A DNA stretch of 64,000 nt from Aulostomus chinensis (taxonomy: Eukaryota; Chordata; Actinopteri; Syngnathiformes; Aulostomidae), in the NCBI GenBank assembly GCA_037954235.1, contig JBBMOA010000001.1, positions 2,593,001 to 2,657,000 of the forward strand, given 5' to 3'. The notes beneath the pieces were generated by a model, which was not told the origin of the DNA, ran no database searches, and worked only from the letters and a program-made list of their open reading frames with translations. A program made the translations under genes and the position numbers. Below are positions 21,546 through 31,729 of this stretch, piece after piece. Position 1 is the stretch's first letter. Each line of letters opens with the position of its first letter.

Positions 21546-21985
21546 ATGTGAAGCTCCTCCCCCCAGCTCCAGATGGACAGACAGACATGAGAGTGGCCAG
21601 GAAGCAAAGAAGTGTTGTGCTCCTCTCCAGTGCTCTGGTGTTGTTGTGTTCTTCTCAGCTCCATCATGAAGACCTGCTGGCACTGGGCGCTGGTGGAAGT
21701 TTGCAGCTCTCACTGGAAAGTCCTGAGGCTCCTCCCACTCTGAAGCAGGCAGTTGCTCCCAGCCAGCCCACACTTTCACTCTCTGGTGTAGGAGTGAAGA
21801 ACAAAATCAGAATCAAGAACCATCACTCTTTCATTGGGGCTCCTTTCTCCTTGTTCTGATCCAGAAATTCAACAGCTTCTATCATTGATTTGACAGGAAA
21901 TGTTGATGACACACTGGGATTTTTGTTCTCCTGCTGTCACTGTCAAGTGCCAGTTCAGATGTACTTGACGTTACAGAAAATCCAG
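21546..21985. other. No gene recognised
   Basis: Short frames on both strands only. Confidence 0.45.
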
Positions 21986-22305
21986 CACGGTGGTACAGTG
22001 GTCAGCACTGTGGCCTCACAGCAAGAAGGTTCCAGGTTCCAGTCCCGGCTCCAGCACAGGATCTTTCTGTGTGGAGTCTGCATGTTCTCCCTGTTCCTGC
22101 GTGGGTTCTCTCTGGTACTCCAGCTTCCTCCCACAGTCCAAAGACATCAAGAGAGGACGAGGCTGACTGATACTCTAAATTGACTGTAGGTGTGAATGGT
22201 TGTCTGTCTCTATGTGTTGGTCCTGTGATGGACTGGTGACCTGTCCAGGATGAACCCCGCCCCTTGACCAATGTCAGCTGTGATAGGCTCCAACCCCCCA
22301 TGAAC
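21986..22305 (+). mobile_element. tRNA-headed SINE
   Basis: The head is GCACGGTGGTACAGTGGTCAG, with TTCCAGTCC as a decayed B box. The conserved body runs to GATAGGCTCCAACCCCCC. The 3' GATGATGG tail is replaced by CTTAACAGATAATC, which is shared with the 19755 copy. Confidence 0.88.
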
Positions 22306-22513
22306 CTTAACAGATAATCAGTGGAGAAATGGAAATTTAGCTGCTATGTTGAATCAGAAAAACCTTTTGAAGTAAACTTTTGCTTCAGTCAGAAAGTGGA
22401 CTGTTGTTAACTCTCACAATGGTTGGTGATTGTGGAGGAAGACAAAATCCTTATGAAGCTCTTTTTAACAGACACACATTTCTAAGACGCAGGTTCATTT
22501 TATTTTGTTCTTC

Positions 22514-22585
22514 TAGCAGAGGATGGTTTCGATCCATCGACCTCTGAGTTATGGGCCCAGCACGCTTCCTCTGCACCACTCTGCT
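22514..22585 (-). tRNA. Initiator tRNA-Met (CAT)
   Basis: A 72-nt molecule with the eukaryotic initiator hallmarks. It starts AGCAGAG and ends CTCTGCTA, has a GGG run in the anticodon stem before CCCATAA (anticodon CAT), and has the atypical T loop ATCGAAA instead of TTCGAAA. One anticodon-stem pair is G:U (CTCAG instead of CCCAG). Confidence 0.9.
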
Positions 22586-22599
22586 CTACCATTGATGGT

Positions 22600-23160
22600 G
22601 CCAGGAGGCCTAAAAACACACAAACACCATTCAATCCAGGACCTTGGAGCCTAAACTGAAGCTCCATCACACGGTGGCTCTGCTGGGGCTCCCACAGGTG
22701 AGTGAGGCTGAGCTCCAGTCTGCTCTGAGGAGGCAGCAGACATCTGCACCACTCAGAGGTTTGGTTGGTGTCTTTGACAAAATCCCAACAAACTCAAATC
22801 CTGTTGAAGCAGGAAGTTCTAGTTGAACTCTCATCCACGTCACATGACCAAGAAAACCTCCTCTTTCATTCAGACCAGAACAGACAAACATAGAAACATT
22901 GTTTCAGCTTCTGATCAAACAATAACATGTTCTTGATTGTTTGTCATGTTCTATTAATCAGACTGATGATCTCTGGATGTTCTAGGAGGTGTGTCTGTTT
23001 CTGATGAAGCCTGTTTGGTCTGGGGGGGTTAAGATGGTGGGGGCTGTTTCAGTTCCAGTGCTGAAGGCTTTCACCATGACAGTCAGACTCTCCTCTGTCC
23101 TTCATGGTCCCTCAAATGTGCAGTGGACCTCACAAACTGAATTTAGCCTGAAAACTCTTC
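22600..23160. other. No gene recognised
   Basis: The stretch has short open frames only and no known repeat or RNA. Confidence 0.45.
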
Positions 23161-23174
23161 ATGAAAAGCAGGTG

Positions 23175-23990
23175 CCTCAGAGTCTCTGTGGCGCAATCGG
23201 TCAGCGCGCTCGGCTGTTAACCGAGAGGCTGGTGGTTCAAGCCCACCCAGGGACGATGAGCAGGCTCTACTGGTGCTTAGGAGTCGCTGTGTTAATGATC
23301 TGAATGTGGACGGACAGATTGACCCTCCACAGCAGACGCCTGTTACAGATCTCTTGATGAGACGCTTCAGTCTTCTGTTTAGTCGTCGTGTGTCATGCAG
23401 TGTTGAGGAGGCCTGCTGGCTGTGGGTAAAGTGGGGGCTCAGAGTTTGTGGAGTCGGCTCTGGAATGAAGGGGGTCACTGTTTGGTTCTCAGATGCTACA
23501 GCTCAGGTTAGCGAGGTGGTGGAGAAATGAATGAGAGCTCTGCCAGCTGGAGCCTCTTGGGTCCCGGGAGGCTTCACTCCTGGAGGTGGAAATGGTGAGG
23601 AGTTTTAAAATCTGCTCCTCTTTCACGCTGACTTGTTTTCTAGGGTTCCCTCTTTTATTCATGTGTGATTTTAGTCTCAGCTCTCTAAACCTGAATGGAG
23701 CCAGAACCCATTCTAAAAGAGCTGCTCTTTTATTCTCCTGGAGATCAAGAGGATCCTGCCATGTTTGTCCAGGAGACCCACAGCACAACAGTCAGTGAAT
23801 GGGGATGCAGGCAGGCTTTTAATGGGGGTCATTTGAAGTCCCAAGTCCAGTTGGAGCAGAGGGTGGAGTTTGAGTCTCCAGGAGTTTTTGTTGTTGTTTT
23901 TTTCACCAGTTTCTTTTGGTTTGGAGGAAATCATTCCAGGTGTTTGAAAGAAGGTGAGAGCAACTTTGGAAAATGTTCAACTGGTGTTTT
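23175..23990 (+). repeat. Left arm of inverted repeat around tRNA-Asn
   Basis: Matches 25209-25900 in reverse complement, including the tRNA-Asn region, the GGACGGACAGATTGACCCTC block near 23309, and the long block from 23530 to 23990. About 185 bp (23345-23530) is missing in the right arm. The spacer is about 1.2 kb. Confidence 0.88.
23182..23255 (+). tRNA. tRNA-Asn (GTT)
   Basis: A 74-nt cloverleaf. GTCTCTG pairs with CAGGGAC (one G:U), the anticodon stem TCGGC/ACCGA-type encloses CTGTTAA (anticodon GTT), and the T arm is GGTGG-TTCAAGC-CCACC with a canonical B box. An inverted, damaged copy lies at 25835-25892. Confidence 0.93.
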
Positions 23991-24042
23991 TAAATGTCTT
24001 TGCACCAACAAATGGTGGACAGGACAGCTTTTGAGACATTTT

Positions 24043-24200
24043 AATGCCACTGTTCAACACTGAATCTGCTGGTTTCCTGTTTTTAGGAGCTGATGGGAGC
24101 TGCACAGAGAAGCTCTTTGAGACAGGAACCATTCAGAGCTCCACCCTGCTTCTTCCAGCAGGATCCACAGATCCACCAACACACCAGCTGTTTGATGTGT
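24043..24200 (+). repeat. Block repeated inverted at 33655-33812
   Basis: ATGCCACTGTTCAACACTG through CACCAGCTG is nearly identical to the reverse complement of 33655-33812. No gene was recognised in it. Confidence 0.85.
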
Positions 24201-24402
24201 GGAGGCTTTTGACCAGGATTCCTAGACAGCACAGCTGGACTCACTCAACAGCTAACTTGTTAGCACCGACTAGACAGGAGCACTTCTATGGTTTTACTCA
24301 GTGGTTCAATATTTTTAAGAGATGTCCCATTCAGCCTGTGGGTTTGAGTGATCACTCTTCAGTCTCCTGTTCTGTTTTATTAAAATATTCATTGAAAAGC
24401 TC

Positions 24403-24403
<1 letters not shown>

Positions 24404-24446
<43 letters not shown>

Positions 24447-24475
24447 GACAGAGAGAGACAGAGACAGAGAGAGAG
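24404..24475. repeat. (GA)n microsatellite with CAGA variants
   Basis: GA repeats with interspersed GACA units. Confidence 0.93.
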
Positions 24476-25208
24476 GCTCAAACTGATCTCAAAATTTACT
24501 TCAAAATTCTTTGATTATAATCATTTTTACTCCTTGATAGATTCATCACTACAGTGTCATAGAGGGTCCATTACTATTGCAGTATATTAAAGAATATAAT
24601 GGGTTGGGCCTGTGGCTGTTTCCTGGGGGAGGGGTGGCTTGGGGCTCCCTGTGTTCTGGGGGTTTCTGGGTGCTCTGGTGGCCTGGTCCTGACCTGCCTG
24701 CTATCCTGGACTGGGGGCATGTTGTCCTGGTCCCCCACATCAGCTACAGCCAGCTACCCACGGCATCCAAGACAAACCGTAGCACACAAATACACATACA
24801 CACATGTATACACACATACACGCATGGAGCGCACAACTGACCCATAATCACACACTCAGACATTTATCTTAAAATGATATTAAACCAAATGGTAAATCTG
24901 CACTGGAAATTCTGCAACCAATGTTTTTCTTTTTTTCTGTTGTTATTGTTTTTGTTTGTTTTTCTCCTATTGCCCCCCCCCCTTGTCCTCCCTGTCCTGT
25001 CCCTGCTCTCTCTTCCTGTCCTCTCCTGAGTCTCAGTCCGGTAGCTTCATCAATGAACCAACACCATTCCTAATAAAGTTCAACACAGATGGGGATAGGA
25101 GGAGTTTATCAGGTTCCTCCTTAGCAGAGTAGAACTGCTTCAGTCCAACAAAGCACCAGGAACATGGATGCTGCTGCTGAACAGGACAGGTTAAAAAAAA
25201 TAAAAAAA
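24476..25208. other. Spacer of the tRNA-Asn inverted repeat
   Basis: No gene is seen. It contains a short ACACAT-rich low-complexity stretch near 24785-24825 and a C-run near 24975. Confidence 0.5.
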
Positions 25209-25900
25209 TGAAAACACCAGTTGAACATTTTCCAAAGTTGCTCTCACTTTCTTTCAAACACCTGGAATGATTTCCTCCAAACCAAAAGAAACTGGTGAAA
25301 AAAACAACAACAAAAACTCCTGGAGAATCAAACTCCAGCCTCTGCTCCAACTGGACTTGGGACTTCAAATGACCCCCATTAAAAGCCTGCCTGCATCCCC
25401 ATTCACTGACTGTTGTGCTGTGGGTCTCCTGGACAAACATGGCAGGATCCTCTTGATTTCCAGGAGTTTAAAAGAGCAGCTCTTTTAAAATGGGTTCTGG
25501 CTCCATTCAGGTTTAGAGAGCTGAGACTAAAATCACACATGAATAAAAGAGGGAACCCAAGAAAACAAGTCAGCGTAAAAGAGGAGCAGATTTTAAAACT
25601 CCTCACCATTTCCACCTCCAGGAGTGAAGCCTCCCGGGACCCAAGAGGCTCCAGCTGGCAGAGCTCTCACCTGCGTCTGCTGTGGAGGGTCAATCTGTCC
25701 GTCCACATTCAGATCATCGATGCAGCGACTCTGCTCGGATCAAACTACTGAGGATGAAACAGACCAATGTTGACATCAAGTAGCAACTCAGCAGCTGATC
25801 AACAGAGTCCTCAGCACCAGTAGAGCCTGGTCCTGGTCCCTGGGGGGCTCCAACCACCAGCCTCTCTGTTAACAGCCGAGCGCCACAGAGACTCTGAGTC
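25209..25900 (-). repeat. Right arm of inverted repeat around tRNA-Asn
   Basis: Reverse complement of most of 23175-23990 (see that entry). Confidence 0.88.
25835..25892 (-). pseudogene. tRNA-Asn pseudogene, D-arm deletion
   Basis: On the minus strand it begins GTCTCTGTGGCGC and then jumps to TCGGCTGTTAAC. About 14 nt of the D arm present in 23182-23255 are missing. The anticodon stem (ACAGA) no longer pairs, and the T loop is TTGGAGC. Confidence 0.9.
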
Positions 25901-25914
25901 TGTGAGGTTTGTGT

Positions 25915-26790
25915 CTTTCTGGTTCCACTTTTCCTGCCTCTGCTGTCTTTTTTCAGGTCTTCTTGATGGTCCGGCTTCTTCTACCTCATCAAGGGAGTGA
26001 GCAAAAGAAATTTACAATCCATACCAGGCAGAACACCAACAAAACACTTCTTTCTTCACAGTTTCAACATTTGTGATAAATTTCCACCCAACAAACAAAC
26101 AACTTAACAGACAACATTCACCTATAAAGTTTTATACATTTATTAAACAATAAAAGACAACTGATTATGAAAAATATTATAAAAACACAGCTCTGACATC
26201 ATCAAAATAACCTCAAAACTGTCACTGACACAAAGAGTAAAATAATCAAGAACCATTAATTTATTCAAAACAAAAACAGATTTGAAGATGAAAGAACACA
26301 CAACATAATTTTAACTGAAGAGAAACAAAAAAACATTCCTCTTTTCTGCCTCCACCTCTACCACCTTCTCTTCATTCTTCTAGTATTTATAAACGTGCAA
26401 TATTCTTTTCAAATATATTTCTCTATATTTTGGTTTTCTAAGAGAGGCTTTGATGTCTGCTTTGATGTCTAAACTCTGACTCTGATGTCATTGGTGCTGA
26501 CTGAATTCTACCCCCTGACAGACTGGGAAGGCTCCTATTGGTGATGTCATCATAAATAAATGGAGGTCTTGTCTCAGTGTCAGGAACCAATCAGAGCAGC
26601 CTCCTCCTGACTAAACAGCTCTACTCATCAAGCCCCTGACCCCAGACTCTTCTTGGTGAACTGATCAGAGATCAGATTAGTAGAGAAGCAGTGACACAAA
26701 GGGAAACTTCCTCATTTCCTGAACGCAGCTTCATCAAACAGAGCAATGCTAACTGTTCACCTGCAGCAGTGATGTCATCAGGACAGGAAG
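25915..26790 (+). repeat. Left arm of inverted repeat flanking the zinc-finger region
   Basis: Segments 25915-25995 and 26570-26790 match 33130-33230 and 32649-32850 in reverse complement (shared GGAAACTTCCTCATT, CAGAGCAATGCTAACTGTTC and TCAGGTCTTCTTGATG). The part between is A+T-rich with no gene recognised. 26390-26590 also matches 16590-16760 directly. Confidence 0.8.
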
Positions 26791-27029
26791 TTGATCAGAC
26801 ATGGGAACTTTGACTCAGATCAACCAGGGAGGGAGGAGTTCTCAGAGTTTGATTGTGCTGATGAATCATCAGAACTCTCCATCACGCCGTGGTCTCAGCG
26901 TTGGACCTGAAGTCCCAGGCTTCAAGGGTTCTCCCCAAACTCTCAGGGTGGGTCTGACCACATCTGAAGGAAGTAATTCCACCAGTATTAAACTCAATGC
27001 CATGTCTCCCTACTACAGAGATCCCTGAT

Positions 27030-28075
27030 TCTGAGTTGAGTCCTTGAAGGCAGCTGTCATGAAACCACTGCTTCAGAAGCCTCCTCTAGACCCTGAGGTT
27101 CTCGCCAACTCCAGACTGATAGCTAACCTCCCCTTTCTCTCTAACGTCCTGGAGAAAGCAGTTGGTAATCAGCTGAGTGACTTCCTACATGACAAGAGTT
27201 GATTTGAGGGGTTCAGTCTGGTTTTAGAGCCCAGCCCAGCACAGAGACAGCGCTGTAGAAACTACTAACTACCTTTAATTCATCAGATCATGGCTTTGTG
27301 TCTGTACTCGTCCTGTTAGACCTCAGTGCTGCCTTTGACACAATTGACCATCAAATCCTGCCACAGAGACTTGAACACTTCAACACTTCCTTTAGGTCAT
27401 GTTATTCAAAAACACTCCATACATTTCCATGGTTACACAGATGATACTCAATTATATTCATCAATAAAGTTGGATGAAGGCCAACAGTTATCCAAACTAC
27501 AAACATGCATTCCAGACCTGAAGGCCTGGATGACTTGTAACTTTTTACTGTTCAACTCTGATAAGACAGAAGTTCTTGTGCTTGGCCCCAAACCCTTAGA
27601 GGCCCATTCTCTAGTGATATCACTGCTCTGGATGGCATCACTATGGCCTCCAGCAGCACAGTTAAGAACTTAGGGAGTTCAATTTGGTCAGGAGTTGTAC
27701 TTCAATTCCCACATTAAACAAATTTCAAGGACCGCCTTTTTTCATCAACACACTATCTCAAAAATTAGACACATTCCATCCCAAGATGATGCTAAAAAAA
27801 ATAGTCCATGTATTTGTTACTTCTAAGCTGGATGGTTGTAATTCTTTATAATCAGGCTGCACTAACAAGTGGTTGAAGACTCTGCAGCTGGTCCAGAATG
27901 CAGCTGCAAGCGAACTGACAGGAACTAGGAAGAGCGACCACATCACCCAAGTCTTAGCTTTGCTGCACTGGCCTCCAGTAAAATCCAGAGTAGTGTTTAA
28001 AATCCTCCTCCCTTTGAAGCTCTTCAAGAACAGTTCTGACACAAAACAAACTGAAGGTGTGTTCTTGTATTATTA
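27030..28075 (+). pseudogene. L2-type LINE reverse-transcriptase relic
   Basis: Broken frames spell successive RT blocks of an L2-like LINE: KPLLQKPPLDPEVLANSRLI (27090), DLSAAFDTIDHQI (27318), GYTDDTQLYSS around 27436, and LQLVQNAAASELTG (27880). The central motif is YTDD rather than YADD. Stop codons, shifts and a deletion between the second and third blocks separate the frames, so no enzyme can be made. It lies just downstream of, and convergent with, the zinc-finger gene. Confidence 0.88.
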
Positions 28076-28346
28076 TTTTGAACGATTGCAGGGATTTGTT
28101 TTTGCAGCATCAAAATGTGATCCAGTTTTGGCGCACACCGCTCATTAGCTCCCAATACACCTGTTGAACTGAAAAGTCACGTGGAATCTCATGTCTTTTG
28201 GAGGGTGGGGAAATGTTCATTCCTCCTAGTTGGAGGCACCTGGGCCCATATTTGGTTCATCATTGTGTTGTTTTTTTTTTTTGTTAAATACATTCATTAT
28301 TTGGCTTTCAACCTGCATCTCCCACACTTTTGTTACAGCTTCAATG

Positions 28347-29629
28347 TCATGCTTTGACAAATGGTTTCTCCCCAGTGTGCGTTCTTAAGTGTCTTTTCCA
28401 ATTTCCCTTGACTGAGAATCTTTTACCACAAACTGAGCAGGGGAATGGTTTTTCCCCAGTGTGCGTTCTCATGTGTTTTGTCAGATTTCCCTTTTCTGAC
28501 CATTTTTTGCCACAAACTGTGCAGGTTAAGGGTTTCTCCCCAGTGTGCATTCTCATGTGTTTTGTCAGGTGTCGCTTTTCTGAGAATCTTTTGCCACAAA
28601 CGGGGCAAGGGAGTGGTTTCTCCCCACTGTGCGTGCTCATATGTGATTTCAGATGTCCCTTAACAGAGAATGTTTTGCCACAAAGGGAGCAGGGGAATGG
28701 TCTCTCTCCTGTGTGTGTTCTCATGTGGTTTTTCAGATATCCATTTTCTGGAAATCTTGTGCCACACACTGAGCAAGGGAATGGTTTCTCCCCAGTATGT
28801 GTTATCATGTGTCTTTTCAGATGTCTCTTTTCTAAGAATCTTGTGCCACAAACTGAGCAGAGGAATGGTTTCTCCCCAGTGTGCGTTCTCATGTGGTTTT
28901 TCAGATATCCATTTTCTGAAAATCTTGTGCCACAAATTGAGCAGGGGAATGGTTTCTCCCCAGTGTGTGTTCTCATGTGTCTTTTCAGATGTCTCTTGTC
29001 TGAGAATCTTGTGCCACAAACTGAGCAGGGGAATGGTTTCTCTCCGGTATGTGTTCTCATGTGTGTGGTCAAATATCCCTTTGAGAATCTTTTGCCACAA
29101 ATTGAGCAATGGAATGGTTTCTCCCCAGTGTGTGTTCTCATGTGTTTATCCAAACACTTTCTGTTACTAAAACCTTTACTGCATGTTGAGCACCTAAAGG
29201 GACGCTCATCCTCACTGACTTCTGTCTCAGATTCAGAAGAGTCTGACATCTGGTCTTCAGTCTGGGGTTGTACAAGTGGATCTGGATCTACCTTGCTGGC
29301 TGGTTCTGGTTCTGGTCCTCCACACTCTTCTCCATCAGCTTCTGTTTTCAGAGGATGAACTGGGCTGCTGCTCAGAGACTCTTCTTTCAAGTTCTCCTCC
29401 GTTAGACTCTGATGAAGCTGTGGGAACTGAGGTTTCTCTTCGTCTCCTTCACTCTTCACAGGGACCAGAGTGAAGGGGAACGTGGTGATATCAGCCTCGT
29501 CCTGCCCTTGAAGCTGCCCTCCCTCCTCACTGGTCCAGAGCTCCTCCCACTCCTCTTTAATGTGGGGGGGCTCTGTGTCCTGCAGCTCAGGGGGAACCTC
29601 TTCTTTAATCACCAGCAGCTGCTCCACAT
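28347..29629 (-). CDS. C2H2 zinc-finger gene, exon 2 (ten fingers)
   Basis: This exon continues from 31311-31575 and encodes the rest of a 515-residue protein. It opens DVEQLLVIKEEVPPELQDTE, an acidic fish-type linker rich in Glu and Ser (about 150 residues). Ten C2H2 fingers follow, joined by HTGEKPF linkers (one HTGERP, one HSGEKP), then stop after GEKPFVKA. Nine fingers fit C-x2-C-x12-H-x3-H; finger 2 has only 11 residues between Cys and His. Fingers 3-4 and 5-6 are near-duplicates (KRHLKRH and ENGYLKNH helices). The acceptor is TTTGTGTCCTGCAG at 29630 and the reading phase fits exon 1 exactly. A nuclear DNA-binding regulator is expected from the family; the target is unknown. An in-frame ATG just before the acceptor is intronic. 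Confidence 0.92.
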
Positions 29630-29880
29630 CTGCAGGACACAAACAGCAACATCAGAAATCTCTTCATTTGACTCTGAAACAGCGGAGCAACAGACAGAAA
29701 CAGAGATCAACTCAATGAAAAGAGACGTCCTGCTACTGACGACCAGTCAGCAAACTGGGAACAGAAACGCTGGCTTCAGATGCTTGGATCAACGTTGTGT
29801 CACCCAGGTCAAAGGTCAAAGGTCCCCTCTGCTGAATGGTTTTGTCCATTCATGATCACATCTGCTAGTTGATTCATCAG

Positions 29881-30460
29881 TTAATGTCTGACATTTCTTG
29901 CACATTTGTCAGGCTCATCCATTTCAGATCCAGCAAACCTAAATATTTTACAAAGATAAAACACAAGGAAACACAAAATGCAGTTTTTGGTGCCAATGTC
30001 ATTTAATAAGGTAAAAAACATCTGAGCCTCCGAAGGCCCATGTGAATAAGTGATTGCCCCCCTGACCCTAACAGCTGGTTGAACCACCTTTTGCAGCAAT
30101 AACTGCAGTCAAGTGTTAGCGATAAGAGGCGATGAGTCTTTCACATCGCTGTGGTGGGATTTTGGCCCACTCTTCTGTGCAAAATTGAAAAGATCAATCA
30201 GATTGGATGGTTTTCGGGCATGAACAGCCTTTTTAAGGTCCTGCTACAGCATCTCAATAGGGTTCAGGTCAGGACTTTGACGAGGCCACACCAAAACCCT
30301 CATTTTGTTCTTTTTTAGTCTTTCAGATGTGGACTTGCTGGTGTGCTTCAGATCGTTGTCTTGCTGCAGAACCCAGGTACGCTTCAGCTGGAGGTCTTGA
30401 ACTGATGGCCCAACATTCTTTGCCAGGATTTCTTGATAGCGAGCAGAATTCATGGTTGTT
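29881..30460 (-). pseudogene. Tc1-like transposase C-terminal relic in finger-gene intron
   Basis: The minus strand encodes RTWVLQQDNDLKHTSKSTSE and WPRQSPDLNPIEML, the blocks around the second Asp and the final catalytic residue of Tc1/mariner transposases. The HARKPSNLIDL and PPQRCERLIASYR-type segments follow in shifted frames, and then a GGGGGCAATCACTTATTCAC 3' region. The N-terminal half is absent and stops and shifts are present, so it is dead. It lies in the single intron (29630-31310) in the same orientation as the gene. Confidence 0.88.
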
Positions 30461-31310
30461 CCACAGCTGAGTCAATGCCTATGATATCATTTTACTCTTA
30501 ATTTGGTGAACTTTCTAAACCTCTAATACTGTAATATTGTAGTAGTAACAGTGTGATGGCCTTTTATTTAGAATTGGAAACTCTTCTCATTGTTCTGTGC
30601 TGTTGATGAATGGTTGATGGTCTTCAAGGTTCCTGTTCATGTTGGAGCACTGGAGGTCTGAACCACTGAGACACTCAAAGAGCTGCATGAGTGACGTCAC
30701 TTCAAGCTGGCAGAACGACTCCAGCCAGGGTCCTGCTGAGTGTTGTGATGCTCATGTTTAGCTGTCAAGCTAGCAGCTCTGGACTCACTGATCTGGACTG
30801 AAACTGCATTGAAATGAAACAACAGAGCTTCACTGGTGTCTGCAGGAGGTTTGCCTTTGGATTTTGTCCCCTAAAGCGACTGTAACGTTGGTTCATTCTG
30901 ACGGGACTCATTTGCATATCATGTGACTTGCTGCAGGAGACAGACTGCTGACGTGTGTGTGTGTGTGCGCTGACTGTTTTGATGTTGAGGTGTTAATTGT
31001 CATGTTGTATGCATTTCTTTGGAGGTTTTAAATTAAATCAGTAACAACAGGAAATAAACCAATTGTTTCAGGTCGACTTTGTTTCCTGAGCTCCTAAAAC
31101 TTCCCTTTATGTTGGTAACAATGCAGCAGGAGCCTGGTTCACATTCTGGTCCACAAGTTAGCAGCAGTTGGTGATCCAGTGTGAACGTCATTCAGGCGAG
31201 GTGTTGTTGTGGTTCAGTTCAATGGTAACACGCTGCTACTGATTGTTAAGGCAGGGCTTCTTAACAGGACCCAGGAATGAGGGGCCCAGCAGGTCCCTGC
31301 GGGGACTCAC
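30461..31310. other. Remainder of zinc-finger intron
   Basis: No gene is seen. A short GTGTGT run lies near 30956-30966, and an ATTTGCAT octamer-like site near 30909 is of uncertain meaning. Confidence 0.5.
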
Positions 31311-31575
31311 CTGCTCTGTCCAGCCTGACTCGGGGCTTCAGCACGGCATCGAGCAGCAACCTCTGCCGGCGGTTCTCCCGCTCGTACTCCGCCACGGTTT
31401 CCTCCAGCAGAGCCACGATCTGCTCCGCGGCCGCCGCCAGCCGCTCGGTGAGCAGCGCTCTCAGCACCGGGACTTCAGCCGCTGAGTCTCCTTCTCCCAG
31501 CTGCAGCAGGAAGTCTTCAGCGGCGGCGAGGATCCGCTCCTGGACCGACACCCGCAGCAGCTGCGCGGCGCACAT
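31311..31575 (-). CDS. C2H2 zinc-finger gene, exon 1
   Basis: This exon encodes 88 residues plus one base: MCAAQLLRVSVQERI, then AAAEDFLLQL, ALLTERLAAAAEQIVALLEE, and RQRLLLDAVLKPRVRLDRA. This Leu- and Glu-rich helical N-terminus is the characteristic first exon of many teleost C2H2 finger genes. The donor AGAGCAG/GTGAGT ends it at 31311. The leftover G joins AT from exon 2 to give the Asp codon of DVEQLL, so phase and frame agree. The exon sits in a CpG-rich island (about 31290-31690), consistent with a promoter. The frame also runs on past the donor to 31261, but that extension is intronic. Confidence 0.9.
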
Positions 31576-31586
31576 GTTGAGGTTCT

Positions 31587-31641
31587 ACTGCTTTACATTT
31601 AGAATCTCAGGCCAAGCCGGAGATTCTAAATGTAAAGCAGT
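31587..31641. promoter_or_regulatory. Perfect 22-bp inverted repeat before the finger-gene ATG
   Basis: Arms 31587-31608 and 31620-31641 are perfect reverse complements with an 11-bp loop (AGGCCAAGCCG). Each arm contains CTTTACATTTAGAATCTC or its complement. The near arm ends 11 nt upstream of the ATG at 31575. If transcription starts beyond 31641, the mRNA leader would carry a 22-bp hairpin almost at the start codon. Otherwise it is a cruciform-capable promoter element. Confidence 0.85.
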
Positions 31642-31729
31642 GAAACGCCGTGGTTTCCTCCCTCTGGTTCGCGCGTCTGTTGGAGCTCCACGGCAGGAGA
31701 AATCGCTTCAAGAAACCCAACAGACTTGA

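Noticed and set aside
23695..24063. 122-codon ORF repeated inverted at 25440-25033
   Set aside because: The two copies are arms of an inverted repeat. The frame has no recognisable domain and ends differently in each arm.
24577..24847. Gly/Trp-rich ORFs near 24.6 kb
   Set aside because: They run into an ACACAT low-complexity tail and have no counterpart or domain.
28330..29358. 342-codon open frame on the plus strand across the zinc-finger exon
   Set aside because: It is the antisense of ten near-identical finger repeats with an 84-bp period. The minus frame has real finger motifs and matched splice sites.
29600..29642. ATG at 29642 as start of the zinc-finger protein
   Set aside because: The MCPA codons overlap the splice acceptor TGTCCTGCAG. 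The exon joins in phase to the typical fish first exon at 31311-31575.
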